DNA from: Catellatospora sp. TT07R-123
Lineage (GTDB): Bacteria > Actinomycetota > Actinomycetes > Mycobacteriales > Micromonosporaceae
Direction: 5' to 3'
DNA length: 64,000 nucleotides
NCBI RefSeq assembly: GCF_018327705.1
Contig: NZ_BNEM01000001.1
Location: forward strand, 2,728,001 to 2,792,000
Shown here: piece by piece, positions 49,638-58,150 of the stretch
Numbering within the stretch: position 1 is the stretch's first letter
Layout of the letters: each line of letters begins with the position of its first letter
The notes under the pieces: model-generated
Databases searched by the model: none
Told to the model about the DNA's origin: nothing
Seen by the model: the letters and a program-made list of their open reading frames with translations, nothing else
Position numbers and translations under genes: made by a program

Positions 49638-50441
49638 TCACGAGCCGGTGCTGCGGTAGTGGCGCACCCCGGTGCGCCAGATCAGCCAGGCCACGGTGGC
49701 GGCCAGCGCGGCCACGGCCGGGCCGGACCAGCTCAGCCAGGCCGGTGCGCCGAGCGGGTCGGCGCGGCCGAGCACCACCAGCGACGGGTAGTAGCTGACG
49801 AAGCCGAAGCCGAGCGCGAAGCCGAAGAAGCGGCGCAGCCAGGTGCCGTAGACCGGCATCGGGTACGAGGTGAAGTCGCGCCCGCCGTAGGTCAGCGAGT
49901 TGCTGAGCTCGCCCGACTCCACCCACCAGAACGCGACCGTGGACGTGGCGACGAAGAACGCGCAGAAGAACACCGCCGCGGACAGCGGCGTGAGCACCAG
50001 CATCAGCACCCGCACCGGGGTCAGCCGCACGTCGGCGGCGTCCAGGGCGACGACCAGCAGCAGCATCGAGTACACCACCCGGCCGATCCGGCGCACCCCG
50101 ACGTCCAGGGCCAGCAGCTGCCCGAGCACGCCCAGCGGGCGGATCAGCACCGCGTCGAGCAGGCCGGTGCGCACGTACATCTTCATCCGCTCGATGTTGC
50201 CGACGGCCAGGTCCGCCAGGGCGAACCCGGTCGCGGCCAGGCCGAACACGACCAGCGTCTCGCGCAGGCTGAACCCGCCCAGCGCCGGCACCTGCCGGAA
50301 CACCACCAGCACCGCGATCAGGTCCGAGCCGAAGAACAGCAGGTTGCCCAGCAGGTCCAGGGCGAAACTCAGCCGGTACGACGCCTGCCCGCGCACCTGC
50401 GCGCGGACCAGCTCACGGTAGATCCGCAGCCGCTCAGCCAC
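49638..50441 (-). CDS. ABC-2 family permease (DUF990-like), subunit 1
   Basis: A 267-residue permease with six TM segments. NIERMKMYVRTGLLDAVLIRP is the conserved coupling-helix segment of this family. It lies 11 nt upstream of the ATPase gene, and its own start overlaps the stop of permease 2 by 8 nt, so all three are co-expressed and probably form one exporter. Confidence 0.9.
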   Translation of the reverse strand: MAERLRIYRELVRAQVRGQASYRLSFALDLLGNLLFFGSDLIAVLVVFRQVPALGGFSLRETLVVFGLAATGFALADLAVGNIERMKMYVRTGLLDAVLIRPLGVLGQLLALDVGVRRIGRVVYSMLLLVVALDAADVRLTPVRVLMLVLTPLSAAVFFCAFFVATSTVAFWWVESGELSNSLTYGGRDFTSYPMPVYGTWLRRFFGFALGFGFVSYYPSLVVLGRADPLGAPAWLSWSGPAVAALAATVAWLIWRTGVRHYRSTGS

Positions 50442-51243
50442 CCTGCACCACCAGCCTGCGCTCGGCGCGCCGCTGCACGACCCGGCACAGCCACAGCAGC
50501 AGCACCGCCCACGCCGCCTGGATCCCCAGGATGCCGAGCTGGACGGCCCAGCCGTCGCGCTCGGTCAGCACGTCCAGCGGCGCCTGGAGCAGCGACGGGC
50601 CGGGGGTGCCGAACCACAGCAGCGCGGCGGCCCAGTCGGGCAGGAACCGGATCGGGAAGAACAGGCCGCCGCAGAGGCCGGAGAAGACGGCCCAGGCCAT
50701 GCCCACGCCCCGGTAGTCCAGCAGCCAGTAGCAGGTGGCGTTGGCCAGGAACCGGCAGGCGAAGCTGACCACGGTCGCCAGCAGCGCCGACAGCAGGAAC
50801 AGCGGGTAGGTCGCGGGGCGGCGCGGCAGGTACATGTCGAAGATCAGCGCGCCGGTCACGATGGGCACGGCGAAGCGGGTGAGCACGGCGTACAGCGCGC
50901 GGCCCAGGTCGGCGGCGAGGAAGGCGAAGACCGGGTCGACCGGGCGGAGCAGGTCGATCACCACGTCACCGGAGCGGATCCGGTCGGCCAGGTCGGTCCA
51001 GCCCCAGAGCATCACCACGCCGATCAGGCCCTGCCCGGCCCAGACGTAGAGGACCAGCTGCTCGCCGCTGTACCCGGCGGCGGCGGCGCCCGTGGCGGTC
51101 GCGGCGGCCGAGACGGCGAGCATCACGTACGTCCGCAGGAGGCCGAACACCGAGTTGGTGACCGTCGCCGCCACGGTGGCCTGCCGGTAGGTGGCGAATC
51201 TGCGGAAGCCTGATGCGCCTAATGTCCGTATTAGCGCGGCCAT
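50434..51243 (-). CDS. ABC-2 family permease, subunit 2
   Basis: A 269-residue permease with six TM segments, first gene of the three-gene exporter operon. LADRIRSGDVVIDLLRPVDPV matches the coupling segment of the sister subunit. ATG 51243 begins MAALIRTLGASGFRRFATYRQAT; longer in-frame versions would run antisense into the WG-repeat gene and are not credible. No clear ribosome-binding site; promoter elements should lie in the 170-nt divergent gap with the WG-repeat gene. Confidence 0.88.
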   Translation of the reverse strand: MAALIRTLGASGFRRFATYRQATVAATVTNSVFGLLRTYVMLAVSAAATATGAAAAGYSGEQLVLYVWAGQGLIGVVMLWGWTDLADRIRSGDVVIDLLRPVDPVFAFLAADLGRALYAVLTRFAVPIVTGALIFDMYLPRRPATYPLFLLSALLATVVSFACRFLANATCYWLLDYRGVGMAWAVFSGLCGGLFFPIRFLPDWAAALLWFGTPGPSLLQAPLDVLTERDGWAVQLGILGIQAAWAVLLLWLCRVVQRRAERRLVVQGG

Positions 51244-51414
51244 CTCGGTGAAGTTTCGGATTGTGGGCCGATCCGCAGTGGCGGTGATGAAGCCCACCCC
51301 GTACCCTCCACTCGCAACCGCATTCTTTTTCCGGGCCGGAAGACCATACCCTTGCGTCCTTCCGGGCCGCGATGCGTTTGCGCGGCAGTGGCACTTAGAC
51401 AGGCGAGGTGGGGC

Positions 51415-54042
51415 GTGAGCGACGAGCGCACCGACGAGCGGCACCGCGGCACCCCGGCCTGGGCCGGCACGCCAACGTCGCCGTGGTCGCGCGTGCCCGG
51501 ACAGCGTCCGCCCGCCGAGGCCCAGAGCGAGCAGCCCCCGCAGCAGCAGGCCCAGCAGCCCCCGCAGGGGCAGTACGGCGCACCCCAACAGGGTGCCCCG
51601 CAGCAGTACGGCCAGCAGCAGCCCGGCCAGAACCCGCCCGGCCCGTTCCCGCCCGCCGCCGGCCAGCGCCCCGGCCAGCCCGGCCACCCCAACGCGCAGC
51701 GGGGCGGCCGCCCCGGCCCGATGCCGCCGCAGCCCGGTCAGCCCCAGTTCCGCCCGAACGGCCCGAACGGTCCGCAGCAGGGCCAGGTCTACGGCCAGCC
51801 GCAGCACCCGCAGGGTCCGCCGCCGCAGGGCCAGCCCGGCGGCCCGGGGCAGTACGGTCCGCCGCAGCAGCGGCAGGGCCAGCCCCCGCAGGGCCCCCGC
51901 CCGCCCCAGCAGGGCCAGGTCTACGGGCGCCCCCAGGGCGCGCCCGGCCAGCAGGGTGGGCCCGGTCAGCAGGGCGGCCCCGGTCAGCAGTACGGCCCGC
52001 CGCAGGGCCCGCGCCCGCCGCAGCAGGGCCAGGTCTACGGCCAGCCGCCGCAGGGCCAGCCCGGCATGCCGCCGGGACGTCCCGGCCAGCCCGGCCACCC
52101 GATGCCGCCGCAGCCCGGCCAGCCGACGGGCGCTCAGCCCGTGCCCGGCCAGCCCGGCGTCGCCGCGCAGGCACCCGGTGCGCCCGTGGCCAATGCTCCC
52201 GTGCCCGGCGCCGGCACGCAGGCCCCGGCCCAGCCCGGTGCCGCGCAGCCCGCCGCGGCCCAGGCCGCGGCTGCCGCCGTCATCGCCGCGCAGCCGGTGA
52301 CCGCACCGCCGGCCCCGGCGCAACCTTCGGCGGCCGAGGCCGCCCCGGTGTCGCCCGCCGCGCCCGGCAAGCGGGGACGGCACTCGACCGCCGACACCGG
52401 CATGATGGCCGCCATCACCGACGACACCCCGGCGCCGACGGCGCAGACCCCGGCCGCCGAAGCGGCCCCGGTCTCCCCCGCGCCGGTCTCCGCCGCCCCC
52501 GTCTCGGTCAACCCGGTCTCCCCGGCGACGCCGTCGGCACCGGTCGTGGCCAGCCCTGACACGGTGCTGCCCGTCGCGGCTGTCGCTGCGGGCGCGGCGA
52601 CGGCGCTGTCGGCGCCGACCATGCTGCACCCGCTGGTGCGCCCCGGCGCGGCCCCGGCGGCCGAGCCCGACCCGGCCACCACGGCGGCGGCGCAGGAGGC
52701 CGCGGCCGACGAGACGCCGGAGCCGACCGAGAGCGGGCCGGACCCGGAGCAGGTGCTCGCGGCATACCAGTGGCGCTTCCACCACGAGACGCTGCGCGAG
52801 CTGGTCGACAGCCCCGACGAGCTGCGCGAGATCCGCGACAAGCTGACCGAGAAGCTCACCCCGGCCACCGACAACCCGACCCGGGCCCGGCTGCTGAGCC
52901 TGCGCGCCGTCGTGTCGCGCATCCTCGGCGACCTGAGCAAGGCCATGTCCGACGGCAAGATGGCGCTGGTGCACGCCGAGGCGACCGGCGAGCTGCGCCG
53001 GATCGCGCTGGCCAAGGCCCGGCTGGCGCATGTGCTCCAGTGGCGCGGCGACTTCACCGAGGCCGACAAGCTGTTCGCCGAGGCCAACTCCAGCGAGCTG
53101 CCCGACCGGCTGCGCGCCACCATGCACGAGCACGCGGGCCGGTCCTGCCTGGACCAGGGCCGCTACATGGAGGCGTTCAACCACTTCGAGAAGGCTCTCG
53201 AACTGCGCAAGGTCGAAGACCCGGAGCTGATCGCGCGCACCGAGATGGCCCTCGACGCCGTCTCGATGAAGATCGCCGAGAACGGCATGGGGCCGTACCC
53301 GCGCAGTTCCGACGAGATCCTCCAGGTCAGCAAGCCCCCGGTGCCGCGCTTCGACGACCGGGTGCAGTGCTGGGGCTTCGCTGGCTCCGACGGCCGCACC
53401 GTGATCTCCCCCGCCTTCGCCGACGTGCAGCCGTTCCGGGACGGGGCGGCCTGGGTGCGGCGCCCGGAGATGGAGACCTGGGAGCTGATCGACGAGGCGG
53501 GCAACCGGCTCATCGACGGCCGCGCCGGATGGCTCGGCGTCGGCTCGTTCTCCGACGGGCTGGCCTGGGTGTCGCGGGACGGCGCGGGCGGCTGGGTCGC
53601 CATCGACAAGCAGGGCCGGGTGGTCATCTCCACCGGCTTCGACGACGTACGCCCGTTCCGCCGCGGCCTGGCCGCGGTGCGCCGGGGCGGCTGGGGCGCG
53701 GTCGACAAGCAGGGCCGGGTCGTGGTGCCGTTCCAGTTCACCGGGTTCGCCACCGCGCTGACCGACGGCCGCTACGTCGACGGGTTCTCCGACGAGGGTC
53801 TGGCCATCGTGGACGCGGGCGGCCGCAAGGGCGTCGTGGACCGTACCGGTGCGGTCGTGGTCCCGCCCGTGCACCCGGCGCTGGTCATCCACCCGGTGGC
53901 CTTCCTCATCGCCGGGCCGACCGGCCGGTGGGGCGCGCTCGACCGCAAGGGCCGCCCCTTCATCGACCCCGAGCTGCCCAGCCGCCAGGTCGTGATGGAG
54001 GAGCTGGACCGCCTGCTCGCCGACACCAAGCCGGTGCTCTGA
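51415..54042 (+). CDS. WG-repeat protein with Pro/Gln-rich N-terminus and TPR-like core
   Basis: An 875-residue protein in three parts. Residues about 25-280 are Pro/Gln/Gly-rich with repeated QGQVYG units (near 122, 165 and 203); about 280-440 are Pro/Ala/Val-rich. A helical TPR-like region follows (about 480-620: GDFTEADKLFAEANS, GRYMEAFNHFEKALEL). The C-terminal 230 residues hold about five WG-type beta repeats (GWVAIDKQGRVVI, GWGAVDKQGRVVV, RWGALDRKGRPF). No signal peptide or TM helix is seen. It is probably a cytoplasmic scaffold; the function is unknown. The GTG start follows GAGGTGGG. Confidence 0.85.
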   Translation: MSDERTDERHRGTPAWAGTPTSPWSRVPGQRPPAEAQSEQPPQQQAQQPPQGQYGAPQQGAPQQYGQQQPGQNPPGPFPPAAGQRPGQPGHPNAQRGGRPGPMPPQPGQPQFRPNGPNGPQQGQVYGQPQHPQGPPPQGQPGGPGQYGPPQQRQGQPPQGPRPPQQGQVYGRPQGAPGQQGGPGQQGGPGQQYGPPQGPRPPQQGQVYGQPPQGQPGMPPGRPGQPGHPMPPQPGQPTGAQPVPGQPGVAAQAPGAPVANAPVPGAGTQAPAQPGAAQPAAAQAAAAAVIAAQPVTAPPAPAQPSAAEAAPVSPAAPGKRGRHSTADTGMMAAITDDTPAPTAQTPAAEAAPVSPAPVSAAPVSVNPVSPATPSAPVVASPDTVLPVAAVAAGAATALSAPTMLHPLVRPGAAPAAEPDPATTAAAQEAAADETPEPTESGPDPEQVLAAYQWRFHHETLRELVDSPDELREIRDKLTEKLTPATDNPTRARLLSLRAVVSRILGDLSKAMSDGKMALVHAEATGELRRIALAKARLAHVLQWRGDFTEADKLFAEANSSELPDRLRATMHEHAGRSCLDQGRYMEAFNHFEKALELRKVEDPELIARTEMALDAVSMKIAENGMGPYPRSSDEILQVSKPPVPRFDDRVQCWGFAGSDGRTVISPAFADVQPFRDGAAWVRRPEMETWELIDEAGNRLIDGRAGWLGVGSFSDGLAWVSRDGAGGWVAIDKQGRVVISTGFDDVRPFRRGLAAVRRGGWGAVDKQGRVVVPFQFTGFATALTDGRYVDGFSDEGLAIVDAGGRKGVVDRTGAVVVPPVHPALVIHPVAFLIAGPTGRWGALDRKGRPFIDPELPSRQVVMEELDRLLADTKPVL

Positions 54043-54092
54043 CGCCACCCGCAGTCCATCCCCCGGCCCGGAGAGCGATTTCCGTGCTGGTC

Positions 54093-54098
54093 TAGGGT
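54093..54098 (+). promoter_or_regulatory. Putative -10 (TAGGGT), leaderless aldo/keto reductase
   Basis: TAGGGT ends 6 nt before ATG 54105; no ribosome-binding site. Confidence 0.5.
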
Positions 54099-54104
54099 CG
54101 GGCC

Positions 54105-55103
54105 ATGGAGTTTCGGCACTTGGGCCGTTCCGGGATGCTCGTCAGCGAGATCTCGTACGGAAACTGGATCACCCACGGTTCGCAGGTCGAGGAGGACGCC
54201 GCGCTCGCGTGCGTACGCGCGGCCCTCGACAGCGGCATCACCACGTTCGACACCGCCGACGTGTACGCGGGCACCCGCGCCGAGGAGGTGCTCGGCCGGG
54301 CGCTGAAGGACGAGCGCCGCGACGGCGTCGAGATCTTCACCAAGGTGTTCTGGCCGACCGGCCCCGGACGCAACAACCGGGGCCTGTCCCGCAAGCACAT
54401 CATGGAGTCGATCGACGGCTCGCTGCGCCGCCTGCAGACCGACTACGTCGACCTGTACCAGGCGCACCGCTACGACTACAGCACGCCGCTGGAGGAGACC
54501 ATGGTCGCCTTCGCGGACATCGTGCACAGCGGCAAGGCCCACTACATCGGCGTCTCGGAGTGGAAGGCGTCCGAGATCCGCGCCGCGCACGCGCTGGCCA
54601 CGGAGCTGCGCATCCCGCTGGTGTCCAACCAGCCGCAGTACTCGATGCTGTGGCGGGTCATCGAGACCGAGGTCGTCCCCACCTGCGAGGAGCTGGGGCT
54701 CGGCCAGATCGTGTGGTCGCCGATGGCGCAGGGCGTGCTGTCCGGCAAGTACCTGCCCGGCCAGCCGCCGCCGGCCGGCTCCCGGGCCACGGACGAGAAG
54801 TCGGGCGCGAACTTCATCTCACGCTGGCTCGCCGACGACGTGCTGACCCAGGTGCAGCTGCTGCGGCCGCTGGCCGACCAGGCCGGGCTGACCATGGCCC
54901 AGCTCGCCGTCGCCTGGGTGCTGCAGAACCCGAACGTCTCCTCGGCGATCATCGGCGCCAGCCGCCCCGAGCAGGTGTACGACAACGTCAAGGCGGCCGG
55001 GGTCAAACTGGACGCCGACCTGCTCAAGGCGATCGACGAGATCGTCGAGCCGGTCACCGAACGCGACCCGGCCAAGACCGAGTCGCCCGCGCAGCGCCCC
55101 TGA
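54105..55103 (+). CDS. Aldo/keto reductase
   Basis: A 332-residue NADPH-dependent reductase of the (beta/alpha)8 AKR fold, close to the voltage-gated K+ channel beta-subunit-like group. The tetrad is visible: Asp and Tyr in FDTADVYAG, Lys in IFTKVFWP, and His in YQAHRYD. Cofactor contacts are in SPMAQGVLSGKYLPG and IIGASRPEQV. The physiological substrate is unknown. It is a single-gene unit with its own leaderless-type promoter and a strong terminator. Confidence 0.92.
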   Translation: MEFRHLGRSGMLVSEISYGNWITHGSQVEEDAALACVRAALDSGITTFDTADVYAGTRAEEVLGRALKDERRDGVEIFTKVFWPTGPGRNNRGLSRKHIMESIDGSLRRLQTDYVDLYQAHRYDYSTPLEETMVAFADIVHSGKAHYIGVSEWKASEIRAAHALATELRIPLVSNQPQYSMLWRVIETEVVPTCEELGLGQIVWSPMAQGVLSGKYLPGQPPPAGSRATDEKSGANFISRWLADDVLTQVQLLRPLADQAGLTMAQLAVAWVLQNPNVSSAIIGASRPEQVYDNVKAAGVKLDADLLKAIDEIVEPVTERDPAKTESPAQRP

Positions 55104-55123
55104 GCGCGTCCGGCCTACACGCG

Positions 55124-55168
55124 GCGAGCCGCGGGCACCGTCCATCCGGAACGGTGCCCGCGGCTCGC
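55124..55168. terminator. 18-bp perfect hairpin terminator
   Basis: Arms at 55124-55141 and 55151-55168 (GCGAGCCGCGGGCACCGT and its exact complement) close a 9-nt loop between the convergent reductase and the small gene. Confidence 0.8.
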
Positions 55169-55191
55169 GGCGTCTGAGAAGCTTCTCCGCG

Positions 55192-55389
55192 CTACTGCGC
55201 GCCCTGCAGGCTCATCCGGTATTCCTCCCGGTCGCCCTCCACCAGCACCACATCGGTGGCACCGGCGGAGACCAGCTCCCGCCAGACCTGACCCAGCCAC
55301 GACTCGGCGTCCGCCTGGTTGGTGAACGTCTCGTTCGGGCCCTCGACCGGCTTGCCTTCCGCGTCCTCGTACCGCCAGCTCCACGTCAT
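55192..55389 (-). CDS. Small conserved acidic protein, unknown function
   Basis: A 65-residue protein, MTWSWRYEDAEGKPVEG at its start, with a Trp-rich beginning and a central AESWLGQVWRELVSAG helix, then VVLVEGDREEYRMSL strands. No domain is recognised. It resembles small actinobacterial proteins of similar length that begin MTWSWRYE, so it is likely real. It lies alone between a terminator and the divergent cob genes. Confidence 0.75.
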   Translation of the reverse strand: MTWSWRYEDAEGKPVEGPNETFTNQADAESWLGQVWRELVSAGATDVVLVEGDREEYRMSLQGAQ

Positions 55390-55466
55390 GGCGATCAGCT
55401 TAGTCCGCCCCCGGCCTCACCCACCGCAGACGCAAGCCCGCGCCAGCCTTCGGCGGGCGCCGACAG

Positions 55467-55472
55467 TAGAGT
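55467..55472 (+). promoter_or_regulatory. Putative -10 (TAGAGT), leaderless cobUT
   Basis: TAGAGT ends 6 nt before ATG 55479. No cobalamin riboswitch-like structure was seen in the short upstream region. Confidence 0.45.
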
Positions 55473-55478
55473 TCGGGC

Positions 55479-57377
55479 ATGTCGCATGACGGGTGGCCCT
55501 CACACATCGGGGCGCGGGTGCTGGTGCTGGGCGGTATCCGCTCGGGCAAGAGCGAGTTCGCCGAGTCGTTGCTGTCGGACGCACCCTCGGTGCGCTACCT
55601 CGCGACGGCGGTGATCGGCGACGACGAGTCGTTCGCGGCCCGGGTGGCCGCGCACCGGCAGCGCCGGCCGCAGAGCTGGCTGACGGTGCAGACCGAGGGC
55701 GACCCGGCGGTGCTGCTGGGGGCGCTGGTGGAGGCGCTGCCGGAGGAGACGCTGCTCGTCGACGACCTCGGCGGCTGGGCGGCGGCGCTGCTGGGGGCCG
55801 ACGGCGCCGACCAGCGGGTGCGCGAGCTCGCCGACGCGGTACGCGGCTGCCGCGCCCGCCTGGTGCTGGTGAGCCCGGAGGTGGGCCTGTCTGTGGTGCC
55901 GCCGACGGAGGCCGGGGTCCGCTTCGCCGACCTGGTGGGGCTGGCCAACCAGGCCGTGGCCGCCGCCTGCGACTCGGTGGTGCTGGTCGTCGCCGGGCAG
56001 CCGTCGTGGCTGCGCCGGCCGGGCGCGACGGACGCGCTGGAGACTTCGGAGGTGCCCGCGACCGCGCGTGCGGCGGCGGTTGCCGCGCCGGTGGCGGCGG
56101 TGCCGACGGTGGTGGCGAGCGCACCGGTGGCCAGCCCGGAGGTGGTGACCCCGACGCCGGCCGTGGCGGCTCCCTCGCAGGCGATGCAGGAGCGCACGCA
56201 GGCGCTGCCGATCGTGGCGACCGGTCTGGTGATCCAGCAGGGCATGGACCTGCCGATCCCGGACGGCGACGCCCGCGACGCCGCCCGCGACCACCTGAAC
56301 CTGCTGGACATCGCGGGCAGCGGGCTGGGCAGGCTGACCGAGGTGGTGCTGTTCGCCGCCGGTGCGCAGAGCCGTGCGGTGCCCGCCCCGTGGAGCAGGC
56401 CGCGACTGCTGCTGCTGCACGGCGACCACGCGGGCGGGGTGGCTGCGGGGCAGTCCGCGTCCCGCTCGGCCCGCATCGCCGATGAGGCGCGCCAGGGCGG
56501 CGGCCCGATCGGCCTGCTCGCGGGTGAGTACGCGGTGAGCCTGCAGGTGGTGGGGGCGGCACCGGCCGCCCCGATCGAGTTCGAGGCGGCGACCTCGCTC
56601 GACGTGGTGGAGGCGGCACTGCGGCAGGGCTGGCAGCTGGCCGACGAGGCCGCTGACGGCGGCGTCGACCTGCTGATCCTGGGCTCGTGCGGCGCGGGCG
56701 CGGAGGCGGCCTCCGCCGCGATCGTGTCCGCGGTGACCGGCGCGGAGGTTCCGGCGCTGCTGGCCCGCGTGGTCGGCCCCGACGGCGCCGTCGACGACAC
56801 CGCCTGGATGGAACGCTGCGGGGCGGTGCGCGACGCGCTCCAGCGGGTGCGCGGCCGGATGCTGTCGCCGAAGGAGATGCTGGCGGAGCTGGGCGGCGCG
56901 GACCTCGCGGTGGCCGCCGGGGTGATCCTGGGCGCGACCGCCCGCCGTACGCCGGTGCTGATCGACGGCCCGGTCGGCGTCGCCGCCGGTCTGATCGCCC
57001 GCGACCTGGGCAGCCCGTCGCGGCTGTGGCTGGGCATGGCCGACCACGGCCGCCACCCGACCACGATGCTCGCCGCCGACGTGCTCGGCGTGCCGCTGCT
57101 GGTGGACGTGCAGGCCGGGCTGGGCGAGGGCGCGACCTCGCTGCTCGCTCTGCCGCTGATGCGCTCGGCGCTGACCCTGGCCGCGACGCTGCCCGCGCTG
57201 CCGCCGGTGCTGGACGCGCCGCCGGAGCACCTGCAGGAGCCGGAGTCCCCGGTCGCCGACCCGGCCGCGGCCGACGACGCCCCGGCGGTCGCCGAGGTGG
57301 ACCACCCGACCGACGCGCCGACCGCGGCAGAGCCGGAGACCGAGCACGCCGATGGCCGACCGTCCGCGGTGGAGTGA
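55479..57377 (+). CDS. cobUT: CobU-CobT fusion: cobinamide kinase/guanylyltransferase and DMB phosphoribosyltransferase
   Basis: A 632-residue bifunctional enzyme of cobalamin nucleotide-loop assembly. The N-terminal CobU part (about 10-185) has the P-loop GGIRSGKS (18-25) and a likely guanylylated His in AAHRQRRP. A Val/Ala/Pro-rich linker (about 190-250) leads to the CobT part (about 255-590), with LLHGDHAGG, ILGSCGAGAEAAS, IDGPVGVAAGLIA and the catalytic-Glu region GLGEGATS. The C-terminal 45 residues are an acidic Pro/Ala tail. Its end overlaps cobS by 26 nt, so CobU, CobT and CobS activities are encoded together. Confidence 0.92.
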   Translation: MSHDGWPSHIGARVLVLGGIRSGKSEFAESLLSDAPSVRYLATAVIGDDESFAARVAAHRQRRPQSWLTVQTEGDPAVLLGALVEALPEETLLVDDLGGWAAALLGADGADQRVRELADAVRGCRARLVLVSPEVGLSVVPPTEAGVRFADLVGLANQAVAAACDSVVLVVAGQPSWLRRPGATDALETSEVPATARAAAVAAPVAAVPTVVASAPVASPEVVTPTPAVAAPSQAMQERTQALPIVATGLVIQQGMDLPIPDGDARDAARDHLNLLDIAGSGLGRLTEVVLFAAGAQSRAVPAPWSRPRLLLLHGDHAGGVAAGQSASRSARIADEARQGGGPIGLLAGEYAVSLQVVGAAPAAPIEFEAATSLDVVEAALRQGWQLADEAADGGVDLLILGSCGAGAEAASAAIVSAVTGAEVPALLARVVGPDGAVDDTAWMERCGAVRDALQRVRGRMLSPKEMLAELGGADLAVAAGVILGATARRTPVLIDGPVGVAAGLIARDLGSPSRLWLGMADHGRHPTTMLAADVLGVPLLVDVQAGLGEGATSLLALPLMRSALTLAATLPALPPVLDAPPEHLQEPESPVADPAAADDAPAVAEVDHPTDAPTAAEPETEHADGRPSAVE

Positions 57378-58140
57378 CGGCCTGCGGCTGGCGCTGACCA
57401 CGTTCACCGTCGCCCCCGTGTCCGGCCCGCAGCGGCTGGACCGGGCGGTCGGCGGCGTGGCGATGCGGCTCGCCCCGGCCGTCGGCGTGCTGCTGGGGCT
57501 GCTGCTCGGCGGTGCCCTGGCGCTGCTGGCGGCGGGGCTGCCCGCGCTGCTCGCCGGGCTGCTCGCGGTGGGCCTGGCGGCGCTGCTGACCCGGGGGCTG
57601 CACCTGGACGGGCTCGCCGACACCGTCGACGCGATCGGGTCGTACCGGTCGCGGGAGCGGGCCTTGGAGATCATGAAGTCGCCGGAGGTCGGGCCGTTCG
57701 GGGTCGTGGCGCTGGTGCTGGTGCTGGGCACGCAGGCGGCGGCGCTGGCGGCTGTCGCCGACCGCCCGCTGCCCGCGCTGCTGGCGACGGTCGCCGCGGC
57801 GGTGGCGGCAGGGCGCCTGGCGATCGCGGTGGGCTGCGCCCGGGGCGTGCCCGCGGCCAGGCCCGGCGGCATGGGCGCGCTCGTCGCCGGTACGGTCGGC
57901 CCGGCCGCCCTGGCCGTGAACACGCTGCTCGTGGCGGCCGTGGCCGTGCCCGCCGTGCCGCAGCGCCCCTGGCAGGGACCGCTCGCCGTGCTGGCCGCGC
58001 CGGCACTGGCGCTGGGGCTGCGCGCCCACGCCGTACGGCGCCTCGGCGGCGTCACCGGCGACGTGCTCGGATTCCTGTCCGAGGCGGCGACCACCGTGAC
58101 CCTGCTGGCGGCGGTTCTCTTCCCGGCCGGTAGCCACTAG
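57352..58140 (+). CDS. cobS: Adenosylcobinamide-GDP ribazoletransferase (cobalamin synthase)
   Basis: A 262-residue integral membrane enzyme that joins AdoCbi-GDP and alpha-ribazole. The motif HLDGLADTVDAIGSYRSRERALEIMKS contains the conserved acidic and basic residues of the CDP-alcohol-phosphatidyltransferase-like site; here shown as HLDGLADTVDA then RERALEIMKS. Six or more TM segments are visible. ATG 57352 lies within the cobUT end. Its TAG stop is part of the next gene's -10. Confidence 0.93.
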   Translation: MADRPRWSDGLRLALTTFTVAPVSGPQRLDRAVGGVAMRLAPAVGVLLGLLLGGALALLAAGLPALLAGLLAVGLAALLTRGLHLDGLADTVDAIGSYRSRERALEIMKSPEVGPFGVVALVLVLGTQAAALAAVADRPLPALLATVAAAVAAGRLAIAVGCARGVPAARPGGMGALVAGTVGPAALAVNTLLVAAVAVPAVPQRPWQGPLAVLAAPALALGLRAHAVRRLGGVTGDVLGFLSEAATTVTLLAAVLFPAGSH

Positions 58141-58143
58141 CAT
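58138..58143 (+). promoter_or_regulatory. Putative -10 (TAGCAT) sharing the cobS stop
   Basis: TAGCAT begins with the cobS TAG stop and ends 7 nt before ATG 58151. Confidence 0.4.
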
Positions 58144-58150
58144 CCCGGGA

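Noticed and set aside
51779-52040. Repeats resembling a CRISPR array
   Set aside because: They are in-frame repeats coding QGQVYG and neighbouring Pro/Gln units, with irregular spacing and no unique spacers.
50434-54048. 1204-codon open frame on the minus strand
   Set aside because: Only the last 269 codons form a protein (the ABC permease). The rest is antisense to the WG-repeat gene and has low-complexity GC-rich composition.
55390-55478. Cobalamin riboswitch before cobUT
   Set aside because: The gap is under 90 nt, lacks B12-box-like sequence, and a leaderless start fits better.
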